Below, piece by piece: positions 25,128 through 36,066 of a stretch of 64,000 nt of DNA; the first letter of the stretch is position 1; the number at the start of each line of letters is the position of its first letter. Below the pieces are notes generated by a model that saw only the letters and a list, made by a program, of their open reading frames with translations, made no database searches and was not told the DNA's origin. The stretch covers positions 3,162,001 to 3,226,000 of the forward strand of contig NZ_CP072610.1 in NCBI RefSeq assembly GCF_021029445.1, in the 5' to 3' direction. Position numbers and translations under genes: made by a program. Source of the DNA: Pseudomonas wenzhouensis. GTDB taxonomy: Bacteria > Pseudomonadota > Gammaproteobacteria > Pseudomonadales > Pseudomonadaceae.

Positions 25128-26216
25128 TCAGTCCTCGCTGATCTCGATGCTCGGCATCGCCGGCTTGCCAGCCTGGGCAATGCGCGCGCCGACCTTGCGC
25201 GCCAAATCCTGATAGATCATGGCGATCTGGCTTTCCGGGTCGGCCACCGTGGTCGGTTTGCCGTCATCGGCCTGCATGCGAATGGCCATCGACAGCGGCA
25301 ACGAGGCCAGCAGCTCGACGCCATACTGCGCCGCCAGCTTCTCGCCACCGCCTTCGCCGAACAGATGCTCGGCATGGCCGCAGTTGGAGCAGATGTGCAC
25401 GGCCATGTTCTCCACCACGCCGAGCACTGGGATGTGCACCTTGCGGAACATCTCCACGCCTTTTTTCGCATCGAGCAGCGCCAGATCCTGCGGCGTGGTG
25501 ACGATCACGCTACCGGCCACCGGCACCTTCTGCGCCAGGGTCAGTTGGATGTCGCCCGTACCCGGCGGCATATCCACTACCAGATAATCGAGATCGTTCC
25601 AGGCGGTCTGGGTAATCAGCTGCAGCAAGGCACCGCTGACCATCGGCCCGCGCCACACCATCGGCGTGTTGTCGTCGGTAAGAAAGGCCATGGACATCAC
25701 CTGCACACCATGGGCTTCGAGCGGCACGAACCACTTCTGATCCCTGACCTGCGGGCGCGTACCTTCGGCGATGCCGAACATGATGCCCTGGCTGGGGCCA
25801 TAGATATCGGCGTCGAGAATGCCCACGCGCGCACCCTCACGCGCCAGGGCCAACGCCAGGTTGGCGGCGGTGGTGGATTTACCCACCCCGCCCTTGCCCG
25901 AGGCTACGGCGATCACGTTCTTCACCCCGGCCAGCGCCGGCACCTGGGCCTGGCCCTGGTGCGAGTCGATCACGCAGTCGACCTTGACCTGCGCACTGTC
26001 GACGCCATCGAGGTTCTCCAGCGCCATCTGCAGCATTTGCGCCCAACCGTTCTTGAACAGGCCGGCGGCGTAGCCCAGCTCCAGGCGTACGGCGACGCGC
26101 GCGCCCTGAATGTCGACCTCACGCAGACAACCGGCACTGACCGGGTTCTGATCGAGGTGAGGGTCGGTGAACTGACGCAGACAGGCTTCGACCGCTTCGC
26201 GGGTGACGGCACTCAT
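25128..26216 (-). CDS. apbC: Fe-S cluster carrier ATPase (Mrp/ApbC)
   Basis: A 362-residue P-loop protein. Residues 1-85 form a MIP18/DUF59 domain. The deviant Walker A GKGGVGKS is at 107-114, followed by ILDADIYGPSQG and VVDMPPGTGD. The cluster-binding CxxC is in ICSNCGH. It carries and delivers 4Fe-4S clusters. The start is ATG 26216 (MSAVTREAV). A longer frame to 26279 has no ribosome site. It is divergent from metG, the usual arrangement in gamma-proteobacteria. Confidence 0.93.
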   Translation of the reverse strand: MSAVTREAVEACLRQFTDPHLDQNPVSAGCLREVDIQGARVAVRLELGYAAGLFKNGWAQMLQMALENLDGVDSAQVKVDCVIDSHQGQAQVPALAGVKNVIAVASGKGGVGKSTTAANLALALAREGARVGILDADIYGPSQGIMFGIAEGTRPQVRDQKWFVPLEAHGVQVMSMAFLTDDNTPMVWRGPMVSGALLQLITQTAWNDLDYLVVDMPPGTGDIQLTLAQKVPVAGSVIVTTPQDLALLDAKKGVEMFRKVHIPVLGVVENMAVHICSNCGHAEHLFGEGGGEKLAAQYGVELLASLPLSMAIRMQADDGKPTTVADPESQIAMIYQDLARKVGARIAQAGKPAMPSIEISED

Positions 26217-26399
26217 GCAAGAACTCCAGAAGGCAGCGGGAAAACAGGCAGGCATCTTAACAGCAGCGATCCGTTTCACGCCTTACACCGCCACCAAGGG
26301 TCGCTACGGATGCGCTTTTGCCTGCGGTTTGTAGCTTGCAGCTTGCAGCTTCCTTTATAGTTGCCGACTTCTTTCGTTTCCCCCGTGCAGCCGATCACC

Positions 26400-28436
26400 A
26401 TGACCGAAGCCCGCAAGATTCTCGTTACCAGCGCCCTCCCCTATGCCAACGGCTCCATCCACCTCGGCCACATGCTCGAGTACGTGCAGACCGACATGTG
26501 GGTGCGCTACCAGAAACTGCGTGGCAACCAGGCGATCTATGTCTGCGCTGACGACGCCCACGGCTCGGCGATCATGCTGCGCGCCGAGAAAGAAGGCATC
26601 ACGCCCGAGCAGCTCATTGCCAACGTGCAGGCCGAGCACACCGCCGACTTCGCCGACTTCCTGGTGGACTTCGACAACTACCACTCCACCCACTCCGAGG
26701 AAAACCGCGAGCTGTCGGCAGCCATCTACCTGGCGCTGCGCGACAAGGGGCATATCGCCACCCGCGCCGTGACCCAGTATTTCGACCCCGAGAAGGGCAT
26801 GTTCCTCGCCGACCGCTTCATCAAGGGCACCTGCCCGAAATGCGCGGCCGAAGACCAGTACGGCGATAACTGCGAGAAGTGCGGCGCTACCTATACGCCG
26901 ACCGAGCTGAAGAACCCGCGCTCGGCCATCTCCGGTGCCGTGCCGGTGCTCAAGGAGTCGCAGCACTTCTTCTTCAAGCTGCCGGACTTCGAGGCCATGC
27001 TCAAGCAGTGGACGCGCTCCGGTGCGCTGCAGGAGGCGGTGGCCAACAAGATCGCCGAATGGCTCGATGGCGGCCTGCAGGAGTGGGACATCAGCCGCGA
27101 TGCGCCCTACTTCGGCTTCGAGATTCCCGGCGAGCCGGGCAAGTACTTCTATGTCTGGCTGGACGCGCCGATCGGCTACATGGCCAGCTTCAAGAACCTC
27201 TGCAGCAAACGCCCGGAGCTGGACTTCGATGCCTTCTGGGGCAAGGACTCCACTGCCGAGCTGTACCACTTCATCGGCAAGGACATCGTCAATTTCCACG
27301 CTCTGTTCTGGCCGGCGATGCTCGAAGGCGCTGGCTACCGCAAGCCGACCGCCGTCAACGTGCACGGCTATCTGACGGTCAACGGGCAGAAGATGTCCAA
27401 GTCGCGCGGCACCTTCATCAAGGCGCGCACTTATCTGGATCACCTGAACCCGGAGTACCTGCGCTACTACTACGCCGCCAAGCTGGGCCGTGGCGTGGAC
27501 GATTTGGATCTGAACCTCGAAGACTTCGTGCAGAAGGTCAACTCGGACCTGGTCGGCAAGGTGGTCAACATCGCCAGCCGCTGCGCCGGTTTTATCCACA
27601 AGGGCAACGCCGGCCTGCTGGTCGCCGCCAACCCCGAGCCGGAGCTGTGGGACGCCTTCCAGGCCGCCGCACCGAGCATTGCCGAGGCTTACGAGGCGCG
27701 CGATTTCTCCCGCGCCATGCGCGAGATCATGGCCCTGGCAGACCGCGCCAACGCCTGGATCGCCGACAAGGCGCCCTGGGCGCTGAACAAGGTCGAGGGC
27801 AAGCAGGCCGAAGTGCAGGCCATCTGCGCCCTGGGTATCAACCTGTTCCGCCAGTTGGTGATCATGTTGAAACCCGTGCTGCCGAAGCTGGCTGCCGAGG
27901 CCGAAGCCTTCCTCAACGTGCAGCCGCAAACCTGGGCCGACCTGGCACTGCCACTGGCCAACCATCAGTTGAACCCGTTCAACCCGCTGCTGACCCGCAT
28001 CGAGCCGGCAAAAATCGAAGCCATGATCGAAGCCTCCAAGGAAGACCTGGCCGCCGAAGCGCCCAAGCCTCAAGGCAACGGTGAACTGGCCAAGGATCCG
28101 CTGGCTGCCGAGATCAACTTCGACGCCTTCGCCGCTGTCGACCTGCGTATTGCCCTGATCGAGAAGTGCGAGTTCGTCGAAGGCGCCGACAAGCTGCTGC
28201 GCCTGTCGCTGGACATCGGTGACGAGAAGCGCAACGTGTTCTCCGGCATCAAGTCCGCCTACCCGGACCCGAGCCAGCTGGAAGGCCGCCTGACCCTGTA
28301 CGTCGCCAATCTGGCGCCGCGCAAGATGAAGTTCGGCATCAGCGAAGGCATGGTCCTGGCGGCCGGCCCCGGTGGTGAGGAAATCTACCTGCTCAGCCCG
28401 GACAGCGGCGCCAAACCGGGTCAGCGCGTCAAGTAA
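26400..28436 (+). CDS. metG: Methionyl-tRNA synthetase
   Basis: A 678-residue class I synthetase. The HIGH-type motif is H21-L-G-H24 and KMSKS is at residues 331-335. A zinc knuckle is formed by C145, C148, C158 and C161 ([17 protein letters not shown]). The C-terminal 110 residues are the EMAP-II-like tRNA-binding and dimerisation domain ([27 protein letters not shown]). The start is ATG 26400 ([18 protein letters not shown]). Essential for translation initiation and elongation. Confidence 0.97.
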   Translation: MTEARKILVTSALPYANGSIHLGHMLEYVQTDMWVRYQKLRGNQAIYVCADDAHGSAIMLRAEKEGITPEQLIANVQAEHTADFADFLVDFDNYHSTHSEENRELSAAIYLALRDKGHIATRAVTQYFDPEKGMFLADRFIKGTCPKCAAEDQYGDNCEKCGATYTPTELKNPRSAISGAVPVLKESQHFFFKLPDFEAMLKQWTRSGALQEAVANKIAEWLDGGLQEWDISRDAPYFGFEIPGEPGKYFYVWLDAPIGYMASFKNLCSKRPELDFDAFWGKDSTAELYHFIGKDIVNFHALFWPAMLEGAGYRKPTAVNVHGYLTVNGQKMSKSRGTFIKARTYLDHLNPEYLRYYYAAKLGRGVDDLDLNLEDFVQKVNSDLVGKVVNIASRCAGFIHKGNAGLLVAANPEPELWDAFQAAAPSIAEAYEARDFSRAMREIMALADRANAWIADKAPWALNKVEGKQAEVQAICALGINLFRQLVIMLKPVLPKLAAEAEAFLNVQPQTWADLALPLANHQLNPFNPLLTRIEPAKIEAMIEASKEDLAAEAPKPQGNGELAKDPLAAEINFDAFAAVDLRIALIEKCEFVEGADKLLRLSLDIGDEKRNVFSGIKSAYPDPSQLEGRLTLYVANLAPRKMKFGISEGMVLAAGPGGEEIYLLSPDSGAKPGQRVK

Positions 28437-28461
28437 GCACACGCTAGGCTTATAGCTGTCG

Positions 28462-28487
28462 AACAAGCCGGCCAATGCCGGCTTGTT
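28462..28487 (+). terminator. Terminator after metG
   Basis: An 11-bp perfect stem, AACAAGCCGGC with GCCGGCTTGTT, around CAAT, followed by TTGC. It lies 26 bases after the metG stop and before rnfA. Confidence 0.75.
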
Positions 28488-28555
28488 TGCATCTACGCGC
28501 TTCCCGATAATAGGCGCCCTTTTCCTATGGCCTTTGCGCACTCGACGGCAACCCG

Positions 28556-29140
28556 ATGACCGAACTCGTCCTGATCATGGTCAGCGCCATCCTGGTCAAT
28601 AACTTCGTGCTGGTGCAGTTCCTCGGCCTGTGCCCATTCATGGGCGTGTCGAAGAAGATCGAAACCGCCATCGGCCTGTCCCTGGCGACCACCTTCGTGC
28701 TGACCTTGGCCGCCATGTGCAGCTACCTGGTGCAGCAGTACGTGCTCAAGCCGCTGGACCTGGAATTTCTGCGTACCATCAGTTTCATCCTGGTGATCGC
28801 CGTGGTGGTGCAGTTCACCGAGATGGTGGTGAACAAGACCAGCCCGCTGCTGTATCGCGTGCTGGGCATCTTCCTGCCGCTGATCACCACCAACTGCATC
28901 GTCCTGGGCGTTGCCCTGCTCAATGCCAACAAGGCCGAGTTCACCTTCATCACCGCCACCGCCAATGGTTTCGCCGCCGGCCTGGGCTTCTCCCTGGTGC
29001 TGGTGCTGTTCGCCGCCATGCGTGAGCGCATCGCCATCGCCGACGTACCGAAATCCTTCCAGGGCGCGGCCATCGGCATGATCACCGCGGGCCTGATGTC
29101 GCTGGCGTTCATGGGCTTTACCGGGTTGATCAAGCTATGA
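28556..29140 (+). CDS. rnfA: Rnf/Rsx electron-transport complex subunit A
   Basis: A 194-residue integral membrane protein with six helices and the RnfA signature [22 protein letters not shown]. Conserved membrane Cys in GLCPF and in TTNCIVLG contribute the intramembrane Fe-S site of Rnf/Nqr. It is the first gene of rnfABCDGE-nth. The complex couples ferredoxin/NADH electron transfer to an ion gradient, or acts as SoxR reducing system. Confidence 0.96.
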   Translation: MTELVLIMVSAILVNNFVLVQFLGLCPFMGVSKKIETAIGLSLATTFVLTLAAMCSYLVQQYVLKPLDLEFLRTISFILVIAVVVQFTEMVVNKTSPLLYRVLGIFLPLITTNCIVLGVALLNANKAEFTFITATANGFAAGLGFSLVLVLFAAMRERIAIADVPKSFQGAAIGMITAGLMSLAFMGFTGLIKL

Positions 29141-29712
29141 GCCTGGTGCTGGTCGCCGTCCTCGCCCTGCTCGCGCTGTGCCTGATCGCCGGTGCCATCC
29201 TCGGTTTTGCCGCCGTGCGCTTCAAGGTCGAGGGTGACCCCATTGCCGAACAGATCAACGCCCTGCTGCCGCAGACCCAGTGCGGCCAGTGCGGCTACCC
29301 CGGCTGCAAGCCGTACGCCGAGGCGATTGCCGGCGGCGACAAAATCAACAAGTGCCCGCCCGGCGGCGAGACGACCATCCAGGCGCTGGCCGATCTGCTC
29401 GACGTCGAGCCCGAGCCGCTGGATGCGGTGGAAGGCGAGAAGCCGCAGATGGTCGCGTTTATCCGCGAAGCCGAATGCATCGGCTGCACCAAGTGCATCC
29501 AGGCCTGCCCGGTGGACGCCATCGTCGGCGCCGCGCGGCAGATGCATACGGTGATCGCCAGCGAGTGCACCGGCTGCGACCTGTGCGTCGAGCCATGCCC
29601 GGTGGACTGCATCGACATGCTCGAAGTTGGCAGCACCGTGCAGAGCTGGAAATGGGACAAACCACTGGCACCCGGCCAGTTGATCGCCAGTGACCGGGAG
29701 CAGGCAGCATGA
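29137..29712 (+). CDS. rnfB: Rnf/Rsx complex subunit B (polyferredoxin)
   Basis: A 191-residue protein. The N-terminal membrane anchor is [22 protein letters not shown] first Fe-S site is in [17 protein letters not shown]. Two ferredoxin-type 4Fe-4S motifs follow, [17 protein letters not shown] and [17 protein letters not shown]. It takes electrons on the cytosolic face. The start overlaps rnfA by ATGA and the end overlaps rnfC. Confidence 0.96.
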   Translation: MSLVLVAVLALLALCLIAGAILGFAAVRFKVEGDPIAEQINALLPQTQCGQCGYPGCKPYAEAIAGGDKINKCPPGGETTIQALADLLDVEPEPLDAVEGEKPQMVAFIREAECIGCTKCIQACPVDAIVGAARQMHTVIASECTGCDLCVEPCPVDCIDMLEVGSTVQSWKWDKPLAPGQLIASDREQAA

Positions 29713-32348
29713 GCACGCAGGTAAATATCTGGGATATCCCGGGTGGCATACACCCTGCCGAGCGCAAGGAGCTGTCCAACCGCACGCCGATCCAGCAGGC
29801 GCCACTGCCCAAGCGCCTGGTCTTGCCGCTCGGCCAGCATATCGGTACGGTCGCCGAGCCCTGCGTGGTGGTCGGCCAACGAGTGCGCAAGGGCGAGAAG
29901 ATCGCCGAAGCCAACGGCTTCGTCAGCGCGCCGCTGCATGCACCCACCTCCGGCACCGTCAGCTTTATCGGCGCGCAGCCGTACCCGCACGTCTCCGGCA
30001 TGCTGGCGCCAGCCATCGTCATCGACAGCGACGGTCTGGATGAATGGGGCGAGCTGACACCCCATGCCGACTACCGGCATATGGAATCTGCCGAGCTGCT
30101 GGCACTGATCCGCGAGGCCGGCATCAACGGCCTGGGCGGCGCCGGCTTCCCTACGGCGGTCAAGCTCACCGCACGGCCGACGCAAAAGATCCACACGCTG
30201 ATCATCAACGGCACCGAGTGCGAGCCCTATATCACCGCCGATGACCTACTGATGCGCGAACGCGCCGCCGAGCTGGTGGCCGGTATCGAGATACTGGCCC
30301 ATCTGATTCAGCCGGAGCAGGTGCTGATCGGTATCGAAGACAACAAGCCCGAGGCCATCGCCGCCGTACGCGCCGCCTGCGCCGGGCATGACTACCAGGT
30401 GCGGGTGTTCCCCACCAAGTACCCCTCCGGCGGTGAGAAACAGCTGATCCAGATTCTCACTGGTGTCGAGGTGCCCTCGGGCGGGCTGCCGGCCGATATC
30501 GGCATTCTCTGCCAGAACGTCGGTACCTGCGTGGCCATCCACGACGCCGTGCTGTTGGGCAAGCCGTTGATCTCACGCATTACCACGCTGACCGGCGAAG
30601 CGCTGGCGCGGCCCGGCAATGTCGAGGCGCTGATCGGCACACCGGTGGGCGAGCTGCTGGCGTTCGCCGGACTGGACACCAGCAAACTCAACCGCCTGAT
30701 CATGGGCGGGCCGATGATGGGCTTCACTCTGCCCAGTCTCGAGGTGCCGCTGATCAAGAGCAGCAACTGCCTGCTGGCCAGCACCGCTGCCGAGCTGCCG
30801 CTGCCACCGCCGGCCATGCCCTGCATCCGCTGTGGCGAATGCGCCGAGGCCTGTCCGGCCAGCCTGTTGCCGCAGCAACTGCACTTCTTCGCCCTGGGCC
30901 AGGAGCACGAACAGCTCAAGGCGCACAACCTGTTCGACTGCATCGAATGCGGCGCCTGCGCTTACGTCTGCCCATCCAGTATCCCGCTGGTGCAGTACTA
31001 CCGCGCGGCCAAGGCGGAAATCCGCGAGCTGGAACAGAAACAGCTCAAGGCCGAGCACTCCAAACAGCGCTTCGAGCAACGCCAGGAACGCCTGCGTCGC
31101 GCCGAGGAGCAGAAGGAAGCCGAGCGCAAGGCCCGTGCAGAGAAAGCCGCCCGCGCCAAGGCCGCGCAAGCCGAAGCCCCCGTCGCAGCGGCGGCGGCGC
31201 CAGCCGATGAAACGCTGAAGAAGCTCAAGATCGAAGCCAGCATGGCCCAGGTCGCACTGAAGAAGGCCGAGAAACAGCTGGCCGCCCACGACACGCCCGA
31301 GCTGCAGGTACAGGTCGCCGAGCTGCGCGCCGCCGCCGAAGCCGCACAGAAGGCGCTGGCCGATGCCCAGGCTACAGCCCCTGCCCCAGCGCCCCAGCCA
31401 GCCGGCGATGAAGCGCTGAAAAAAGCCAAGATCGAAGCCGCCATGCTCAAGGCGCAATTGCGCAAGCTGGAGAAGATCGAAGCGCCGGACGATGATCAGC
31501 AGGCCGAAATCGCCCGCGTGCGCCAGCAGCTTGAAGCCGCCGAGAAGTCCCTGATCGATCTGCAGAACCAGGCACCCGCCCCAGCCGCCAAATCCGCTGG
31601 CGACGAAGCGCTGAAAAAGGCCAAGATCGAAGCGGCTATGCTCAAGGCCCAGTTGCGCAAGCTGGAAAAGATCGAGAACCCGGACGACGAGCAGCAGGCC
31701 GAAATCGCCCGCCTGCGCCAGCAACTGGAAGCCGCCGAGAAGGTCCTGGTCAGGCTGCAGAACCAGGCGCCTGCGCCGGCTGCCAACCCCGTCAGCAACG
31801 AAGCGCTGAAAAAAGCCAAGATCGAAGCCGCCATGCTCAAGGCGCAATTGCGCAAGCTGGAGAAGACCGAAGCGCCGGACGATGATCAGCAGGCCGAAAT
31901 CGCCCGCGTGCGCCAGCAGCTTGAAGCCGCTGAGAAAGCCCTCGCCGAATTTCAGGAGCAGGCGCCCATCCCGGCAGCCAAACCCGCCGGCGAAGAGGCA
32001 TTGAAGAAAGCCAAGATCGAACTGGCGATGAAACGCGCCGAGCTGAAAAAGGCGGAAAAAACCGGCAGCGACGAAACCACGCTGCAGCCGCTGCGCGATG
32101 CCCTGGCTGACGCTGAACACGCTCTACATGCCGCCGAGGCGGCCTCGGGCAAACCGGCGCCGGAGCTGGTGCGCACCGAACGCCCCGGCGTAGATGCCGA
32201 ACTGAAAGCCCTGAAGACCGAAGTAGCCTTCGCCCGCGCCGATCTGCGCAAGCTGGAGCGTGACGAGAGCGCCGCTGGCGAGGCGCTGGAACAGGCGCGT
32301 AACCGCCTGACCGAAGCCGAACGCAAGCTGGCCGAATACCAGAAGTAG
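29709..32348 (+). CDS. rnfC: Rnf/Rsx complex subunit C with long repeat tail
   Basis: An 879-residue peripheral subunit. Residues 1-440 are the conserved core: an N-terminal sandwich-hybrid, an NADH/FMN-binding Rossmann-like region ([29 protein letters not shown]) and two 4Fe-4S motifs ([24 protein letters not shown]). From about residue 440 the chain becomes a charged, Ala/Lys/Glu-rich coiled coil. It includes three nearly identical 65-residue repeats and a fourth diverged copy, and ends LAEYQK. Long variable tails are known for RnfC, but this repeat array is unusually regular. It overlaps rnfB by ATGA. Confidence 0.95.
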   Translation: MSTQVNIWDIPGGIHPAERKELSNRTPIQQAPLPKRLVLPLGQHIGTVAEPCVVVGQRVRKGEKIAEANGFVSAPLHAPTSGTVSFIGAQPYPHVSGMLAPAIVIDSDGLDEWGELTPHADYRHMESAELLALIREAGINGLGGAGFPTAVKLTARPTQKIHTLIINGTECEPYITADDLLMRERAAELVAGIEILAHLIQPEQVLIGIEDNKPEAIAAVRAACAGHDYQVRVFPTKYPSGGEKQLIQILTGVEVPSGGLPADIGILCQNVGTCVAIHDAVLLGKPLISRITTLTGEALARPGNVEALIGTPVGELLAFAGLDTSKLNRLIMGGPMMGFTLPSLEVPLIKSSNCLLASTAAELPLPPPAMPCIRCGECAEACPASLLPQQLHFFALGQEHEQLKAHNLFDCIECGACAYVCPSSIPLVQYYRAAKAEIRELEQKQLKAEHSKQRFEQRQERLRRAEEQKEAERKARAEKAARAKAAQAEAPVAAAAAPADETLKKLKIEASMAQVALKKAEKQLAAHDTPELQVQVAELRAAAEAAQKALADAQATAPAPAPQPAGDEALKKAKIEAAMLKAQLRKLEKIEAPDDDQQAEIARVRQQLEAAEKSLIDLQNQAPAPAAKSAGDEALKKAKIEAAMLKAQLRKLEKIENPDDEQQAEIARLRQQLEAAEKVLVRLQNQAPAPAANPVSNEALKKAKIEAAMLKAQLRKLEKTEAPDDDQQAEIARVRQQLEAAEKALAEFQEQAPIPAAKPAGEEALKKAKIELAMKRAELKKAEKTGSDETTLQPLRDALADAEHALHAAEAASGKPAPELVRTERPGVDAELKALKTEVAFARADLRKLERDESAAGEALEQARNRLTEAERKLAEYQK
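31411..31995 (+). repeat. Three 195-bp tandem repeats in rnfC
   Basis: Units start at 31411, 31606 and 31801, each beginning AAGCGCTGAAAAA. The period of 195 bases keeps frame (65 codons). Each unit encodes [20 protein letters not shown] followed by a PDD-[DE]-QQAEIAR stretch. A fourth, diverged unit starts at 31996. The high DNA identity implies recent expansion or ongoing gene conversion. Confidence 0.9.
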
Positions 32349-32382
32349 CGATCGTCCAGGGCAGGCTGCACTGCGATTAAAG

Positions 32383-32589
32383 CCCCTCTCCCACTTGTGG
32401 GAGAGGGGTTGGGGAGAGGGCCAGTGCGCCGCACCCTCTCCCCGGCCCTCTCCCGTAAACGGGAGAGGGGGAATGAAAACGCCGGCACGCCGGTACAGCG
32501 CCCCGGATTGCATCCGGGCTACAAAAGACACCCGTTGCGCCGGAGCATCCGGGCGGCACAGACAACCGTAGCCCGGATGCAATCCGGGG
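32383..32589. repeat. REP-type palindrome cluster between rnfC and rnfD
   Basis: It holds three inverted repeats. A 12-bp stem CCCCTCTCCCAC/GTGGGAGAGGGG lies at 32383-32408. A 10-bp CCCTCTCCCG/CGGGAGAGGG lies at 32446-32469. A perfect 22-bp pair starting CCCCGGATTGCATCCGG lies at 32501-32522 and 32568-32589. The last sequence recurs exactly at 56657-56678. These repeats fill the 295-base gap inside the rnf operon. Confidence 0.85.
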
Positions 32590-32643
32590 AATGAACACCA
32601 CTGCGCTCAATACGAACGCAGCAACAGAACCAACGGAGCGCCG

Positions 32644-33675
32644 ATGGCCCTGCCCCGTATCACATCGCCCCACGCCACGGGCAGCAACCGTACCCAGCAG
32701 GTCATGCTGCAGGTGCTGCTGGCCACCGTGCCGGGCATCCTCGCCCTGACCTGGCTATTCGGTGCCGGCACCCTGTTCAATCTGGCATGGGCCTGCCTCT
32801 GCGCGCTGGGCTTCGAGGCCGCATTGCTGGCCGCACGCAAACGCCCGATCGCCTTCTTCCTCAAGGACTACAGCGCCCTGGTCACCGCCGTGCTGCTGGC
32901 CCTGGCCCTGCCGCCCTACTCGCCCTGGTGGCTGACCCTGATCGCCTGCGGCTTCGCCATCGGCTTCGGCAAGCAACTCTATGGCGGCCTCGGGCAGAAC
33001 CCGTTCAACCCGGCGATGGTCGGCTACGTGGTGGTGCTGATCTCCTTCCCCGTCGACATGACCAGTTGGCCCGCGCCGCATGGCGTCGCCGCGCTGGATG
33101 GCCTCAAGCACATCCTCGGCATCGCCAGCCTGCCCGATGGCTGGGCCCAGGCCACCGCACTGGACGCCCTGAAGGTGAACAAGAGCCTGACCATCGACGA
33201 ACTGCGCGCCGCCAATCCGGCCTTCGGCCACTTCGGCGGCGCCGGCAGCGAGGCGGTCAACCTGGCTTTCCTCGCCGGCGGTCTGTATCTGCTGCACAAA
33301 CGCCTGATCACCTGGCACGCGCCGGTGGGTATGCTCGCCGCCCTGTTCGTCATGAGCCTGCTGTTCTGGAACGGCAGCGGCTCGGATTCCAACGGCTCAC
33401 CGCTGTTTCACCTGCTCACCGGCGCGACCATGCTCGGCGCCTTCTTCATCGTCACCGACCCGGTCTCCGGCGCCACCAGCAATCGCGGGCGGCTGGTGTT
33501 CGGCATCGGCGTCGGCGTGCTGGTCTACGTGATCCGCGCCTGGGGTGGTTACCCGGATGCGGTGGCCTTCGCCGTGCTGCTGATGAACCTGGCGGCGCCG
33601 ACCATCGACTACTACACCCGGCCGCGCAGCTACGGCCACCGCAAGCCCAATAGCGGCTTCAAGCTGGGAGAATGA
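32644..33675 (+). CDS. rnfD: Rnf/Rsx complex subunit D
   Basis: A 343-residue membrane subunit with covalently bound FMN by family. It contains [22 protein letters not shown] and the flavin-attachment region [25 protein letters not shown]. The Thr in the SGAT-like motif is the expected FMN site. GGAG lies 6 bases before ATG 32644. It lies after the REP cluster and overlaps rnfG. Confidence 0.95.
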   Translation: MALPRITSPHATGSNRTQQVMLQVLLATVPGILALTWLFGAGTLFNLAWACLCALGFEAALLAARKRPIAFFLKDYSALVTAVLLALALPPYSPWWLTLIACGFAIGFGKQLYGGLGQNPFNPAMVGYVVVLISFPVDMTSWPAPHGVAALDGLKHILGIASLPDGWAQATALDALKVNKSLTIDELRAANPAFGHFGGAGSEAVNLAFLAGGLYLLHKRLITWHAPVGMLAALFVMSLLFWNGSGSDSNGSPLFHLLTGATMLGAFFIVTDPVSGATSNRGRLVFGIGVGVLVYVIRAWGGYPDAVAFAVLLMNLAAPTIDYYTRPRSYGHRKPNSGFKLGE

Positions 33676-34313
33676 GCATGCTGCCGGAAATCAGCCGTTC
33701 GATGCTGAAAAACGCCCTGATCCTCGGCCTGTTCGCCATTGGCACAGTCGGTAGCGTTGCCCTGCTGCAACAGGGCACCGCCGAGCGCATCGCCGCCGCC
33801 GAGCGTGAAGCGCAGGTGCGCGCCCTGGCCGAAATCCTGCCCGCAGGCAGCTACGACAATCACCTGCTGGACAACCGCATCGAGCTTAACGCTCCCGAGC
33901 TGGGTCACCGCAGTGCGCAGTCGGCCTACCTGGCATTGAAGAGCGACCAGCCCAGCGCGCTGATCCTGCCGGTGAGCGCCCCGGACGGTTACAGCGGCGC
34001 CATTCACCTGCTGGTGGGCATCTTCGCCGACGGCCGCCTGGCCGGCGTGCGTGTGCTCAGCCACAGAGAAACCCCAGGCCTGGGCGACAAGATCGAACTG
34101 GCCAAGAGCGACTGGATCCGCAGCTTCGAGGGTAAATCCCTGAGTAACCCTGGCAATGACGGCTGGGCGGTAAAGAAGGATCGCGGCGAGTTCGACCAGT
34201 TCGCCGGTGCCACCATCACCCCGCGTGCAGTGGTCAAGGCCGTGCACGGCGCCCTGCAGTATTTCGATGTACACCGCGACCAACTATTGGGCGTGGCGGA
34301 GGACGCGCAATGA
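33672..34313 (+). CDS. rnfG: Rnf/Rsx complex subunit G
   Basis: A 213-residue protein with one N-terminal membrane helix ([18 protein letters not shown]) and a periplasmic FMN-binding domain. The flavinylation motif is [15 protein letters not shown], with Thr in SGAT[ILV][13 protein letters not shown] is also diagnostic. Translation is coupled to rnfD and rnfE by overlapping start/stop codons. Confidence 0.95.
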   Translation: MSMLPEISRSMLKNALILGLFAIGTVGSVALLQQGTAERIAAAEREAQVRALAEILPAGSYDNHLLDNRIELNAPELGHRSAQSAYLALKSDQPSALILPVSAPDGYSGAIHLLVGIFADGRLAGVRVLSHRETPGLGDKIELAKSDWIRSFEGKSLSNPGNDGWAVKKDRGEFDQFAGATITPRAVVKAVHGALQYFDVHRDQLLGVAEDAQ

Positions 34314-35017
34314 CCAGCTACCGCGAAATAACCCTCAATGGCCTGTGGAAGAACAACCCGGCGCTGGTGCAGCTGCTCGGCCTCTGCCCGCTGCTGGGGG
34401 TGAGCAATTCCACGGTCAACGCCCTTGGCCTGGCCCTGGCCACGACGCTGGTGCTGGCCTGTTCCAACACCGCTGTGTCGCTGGTGCGTGGCGTGGTCAA
34501 TACCGCCGTGCGCCTGCCGGCCTTCGTCATGATCATCGCCGCGCTGACCACCTGCATCGAGCTGTTGATGCAGGCCTACACCTACGAACTGTACCAGATC
34601 CTCGGCATCTTTATTCCGCTGATCACCACCAACTGCGTGATCCTCGGTCGCGCCGACGGCTTCGCCGCCAAGCACGACCCGGCCCGCGCCGCCTACGACG
34701 GTCTGATGATGGGCCTGGGCTTCGGCGTGGTGCTGGTGTTGATCGGCGCCATTCGCGAGCTGCTCGGCACCGGCGCGCTGTTCGCCAATATGCACCTGTT
34801 GTTCGGGCCGATTGCCGCCGAGTGGAAACTTACCCTGGTGCAGGATTACAAGGGCTTTCTGCTGGCCATCCTGCCGCCGGGCGCCTTCATCGTTCTGGGC
34901 CTGCTGATCGCCGGCAAGAACCGCATCGATCAGATCGCCGCGGAACGGGCCAAGGCCGCCGCTCCCGAGGCGCCCGTACAAAGCCGCCGCGTTCGCGTTA
35001 CCGGAGTCATCGAATGA
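34310..35017 (+). CDS. rnfE: Rnf/Rsx complex subunit E
   Basis: A 235-residue six-helix membrane protein, paralogous to RnfA. It carries [20 protein letters not shown] and [20 protein letters not shown], each with a conserved Cys. It overlaps rnfG and nth by ATGA. The C terminus is a short basic tail. Confidence 0.95.
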   Translation: MTSYREITLNGLWKNNPALVQLLGLCPLLGVSNSTVNALGLALATTLVLACSNTAVSLVRGVVNTAVRLPAFVMIIAALTTCIELLMQAYTYELYQILGIFIPLITTNCVILGRADGFAAKHDPARAAYDGLMMGLGFGVVLVLIGAIRELLGTGALFANMHLLFGPIAAEWKLTLVQDYKGFLLAILPPGAFIVLGLLIAGKNRIDQIAAERAKAAAPEAPVQSRRVRVTGVIE

Positions 35018-35652
35018 ACGCCGCCAAACGCCTGGAAATCTTCCGTCGCCTGCACGAGGACAACCCCGAGCCGAAGACCGAGCTGGCCTACAGCACGCCC
35101 TTCGAGCTGCTGGTGGCGGTGACGCTATCGGCACAGGCCACCGACGTCAGCGTCAACAAGGCCACGGCCAAGCTGTTCCCGGTGGCCAATACGCCGGAGG
35201 CCATGTACGCCCTCGGCGTCGAGGGTTTGTCCGAATACATCAAGACCATCGGCCTGTACAACAGCAAGGCGAAGAACGTCATCGAGGCCTGCCGCATCCT
35301 CATCGAGAAGCACGGCAGCCAGGTGCCGGACAACCGCGAAGACCTCGAAGCCCTGCCCGGTGTCGGCCGCAAGACGGCCAACGTGGTGCTCAACACTGCC
35401 TTCCGTCAGCTCGCCATGGCTGTGGACACGCACATCTTCCGCGTCAGCAACCGCACCGGCATCGCCCCCGGCAAGAACGTGGTCGAGGTGGAGAAGAAGC
35501 TGCTCAAGTTCGTGCCCAAGGATTATCTGCTCGACGCCCATCACTGGCTGATCCTGCATGGGCGCTACGTCTGTACCGCACGCAAACCGCGCTGTGGCGC
35601 CTGCCGCATCGAAGATCTGTGCGAGTACAAGGCGAAAACTTCCGACGATTGA
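35014..35652 (+). CDS. nth: Endonuclease III
   Basis: A 212-residue DNA glycosylase/AP lyase that removes oxidised pyrimidines. The helix-hairpin-helix [12 protein letters not shown] contains catalytic K120, and D138 lies in [12 protein letters not shown]. The 4Fe-4S cluster ligands are C187, C194, C197 and C203, the same numbering as E. coli. ATG 35014 overlaps the rnfE stop, so nth belongs to the rnf operon. Co-location of an Fe-S repair enzyme with Rnf is conserved in many gamma-proteobacteria. Confidence 0.97.
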   Translation: MNAAKRLEIFRRLHEDNPEPKTELAYSTPFELLVAVTLSAQATDVSVNKATAKLFPVANTPEAMYALGVEGLSEYIKTIGLYNSKAKNVIEACRILIEKHGSQVPDNREDLEALPGVGRKTANVVLNTAFRQLAMAVDTHIFRVSNRTGIAPGKNVVEVEKKLLKFVPKDYLLDAHHWLILHGRYVCTARKPRCGACRIEDLCEYKAKTSDD

Positions 35653-35763
35653 TCGACCATAGAATCTGGCGATCCTCTGATTGAAAAAATCTTTTTTACC
35701 CGCTCAATTTTTGCCGCTATAAGGTGCGCCATTGGCCCCAGTAAATGGCCTGGAGTGGAAGAA

Positions 35764-35943
35764 ATGAGCACAGACAAAGAAGACCTCGAGCTGGACGAAG
35801 ACTTTGTCGCGGACGATGCAGACGATGCCGAGCCTGCGGTAGAAGTCGCCAAGACCAACCTGACCAAGCGCCGCATCATCGACAACTTCCTCGAAGAACG
35901 ACGCCTGCACAAACAGCTGGCCGAATACGACTTCGATATCTGA
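35764..35943 (+). CDS. Small acidic conserved protein (PA3496-like)
   Basis: A 59-residue protein. The first half is very acidic (DKEDLELDEDFVADDADDAEP). The second half is a basic helix ending KRRIIDNFLEERRLHKQLAEYDFDI. It is preceded by a good ribosome site (GGAGTGG) and followed by a terminator. Position after nth matches PAO1 PA3496 by memory. Function unknown. Confidence 0.8.
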   Translation: MSTDKEDLELDEDFVADDADDAEPAVEVAKTNLTKRRIIDNFLEERRLHKQLAEYDFDI

Positions 35944-35963
35944 GAGCCGCTGCCTTCTACAAG

Positions 35964-35986
35964 AGCCCCGCAAGCCGGGGCTTTTG
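35964..35986 (+). terminator. Terminator after the small acidic gene
   Basis: AGCCCCG (35964-35970) pairs with CGGGGCT (35976-35982), followed by TTTGTTTG. A further stem (AACCCCGGC ... GCCGGGGTT, about 36021-36043) faces the convergent argG and may serve it. Confidence 0.8.
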
Positions 35987-36066
35987 TTTGAGCGCCGAAA
36001 TTGACAGACCTGAAACGACGAACCCCGGCACAAGGCCGGGGTTCGCTGGCAGGCTGAAGCGGTCGA

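Noticed and set aside
26355..28541. Antisense open frame of 728 codons over metG
   Set aside because: The opposite strand encodes methionyl-tRNA synthetase with all motifs. The antisense product has no recognisable domain and is an artefact of codon bias.
31411..32190. Possible CRISPR-like array
   Set aside because: The repeats are in-frame coding units of rnfC with a 195-bp period and no spacers.
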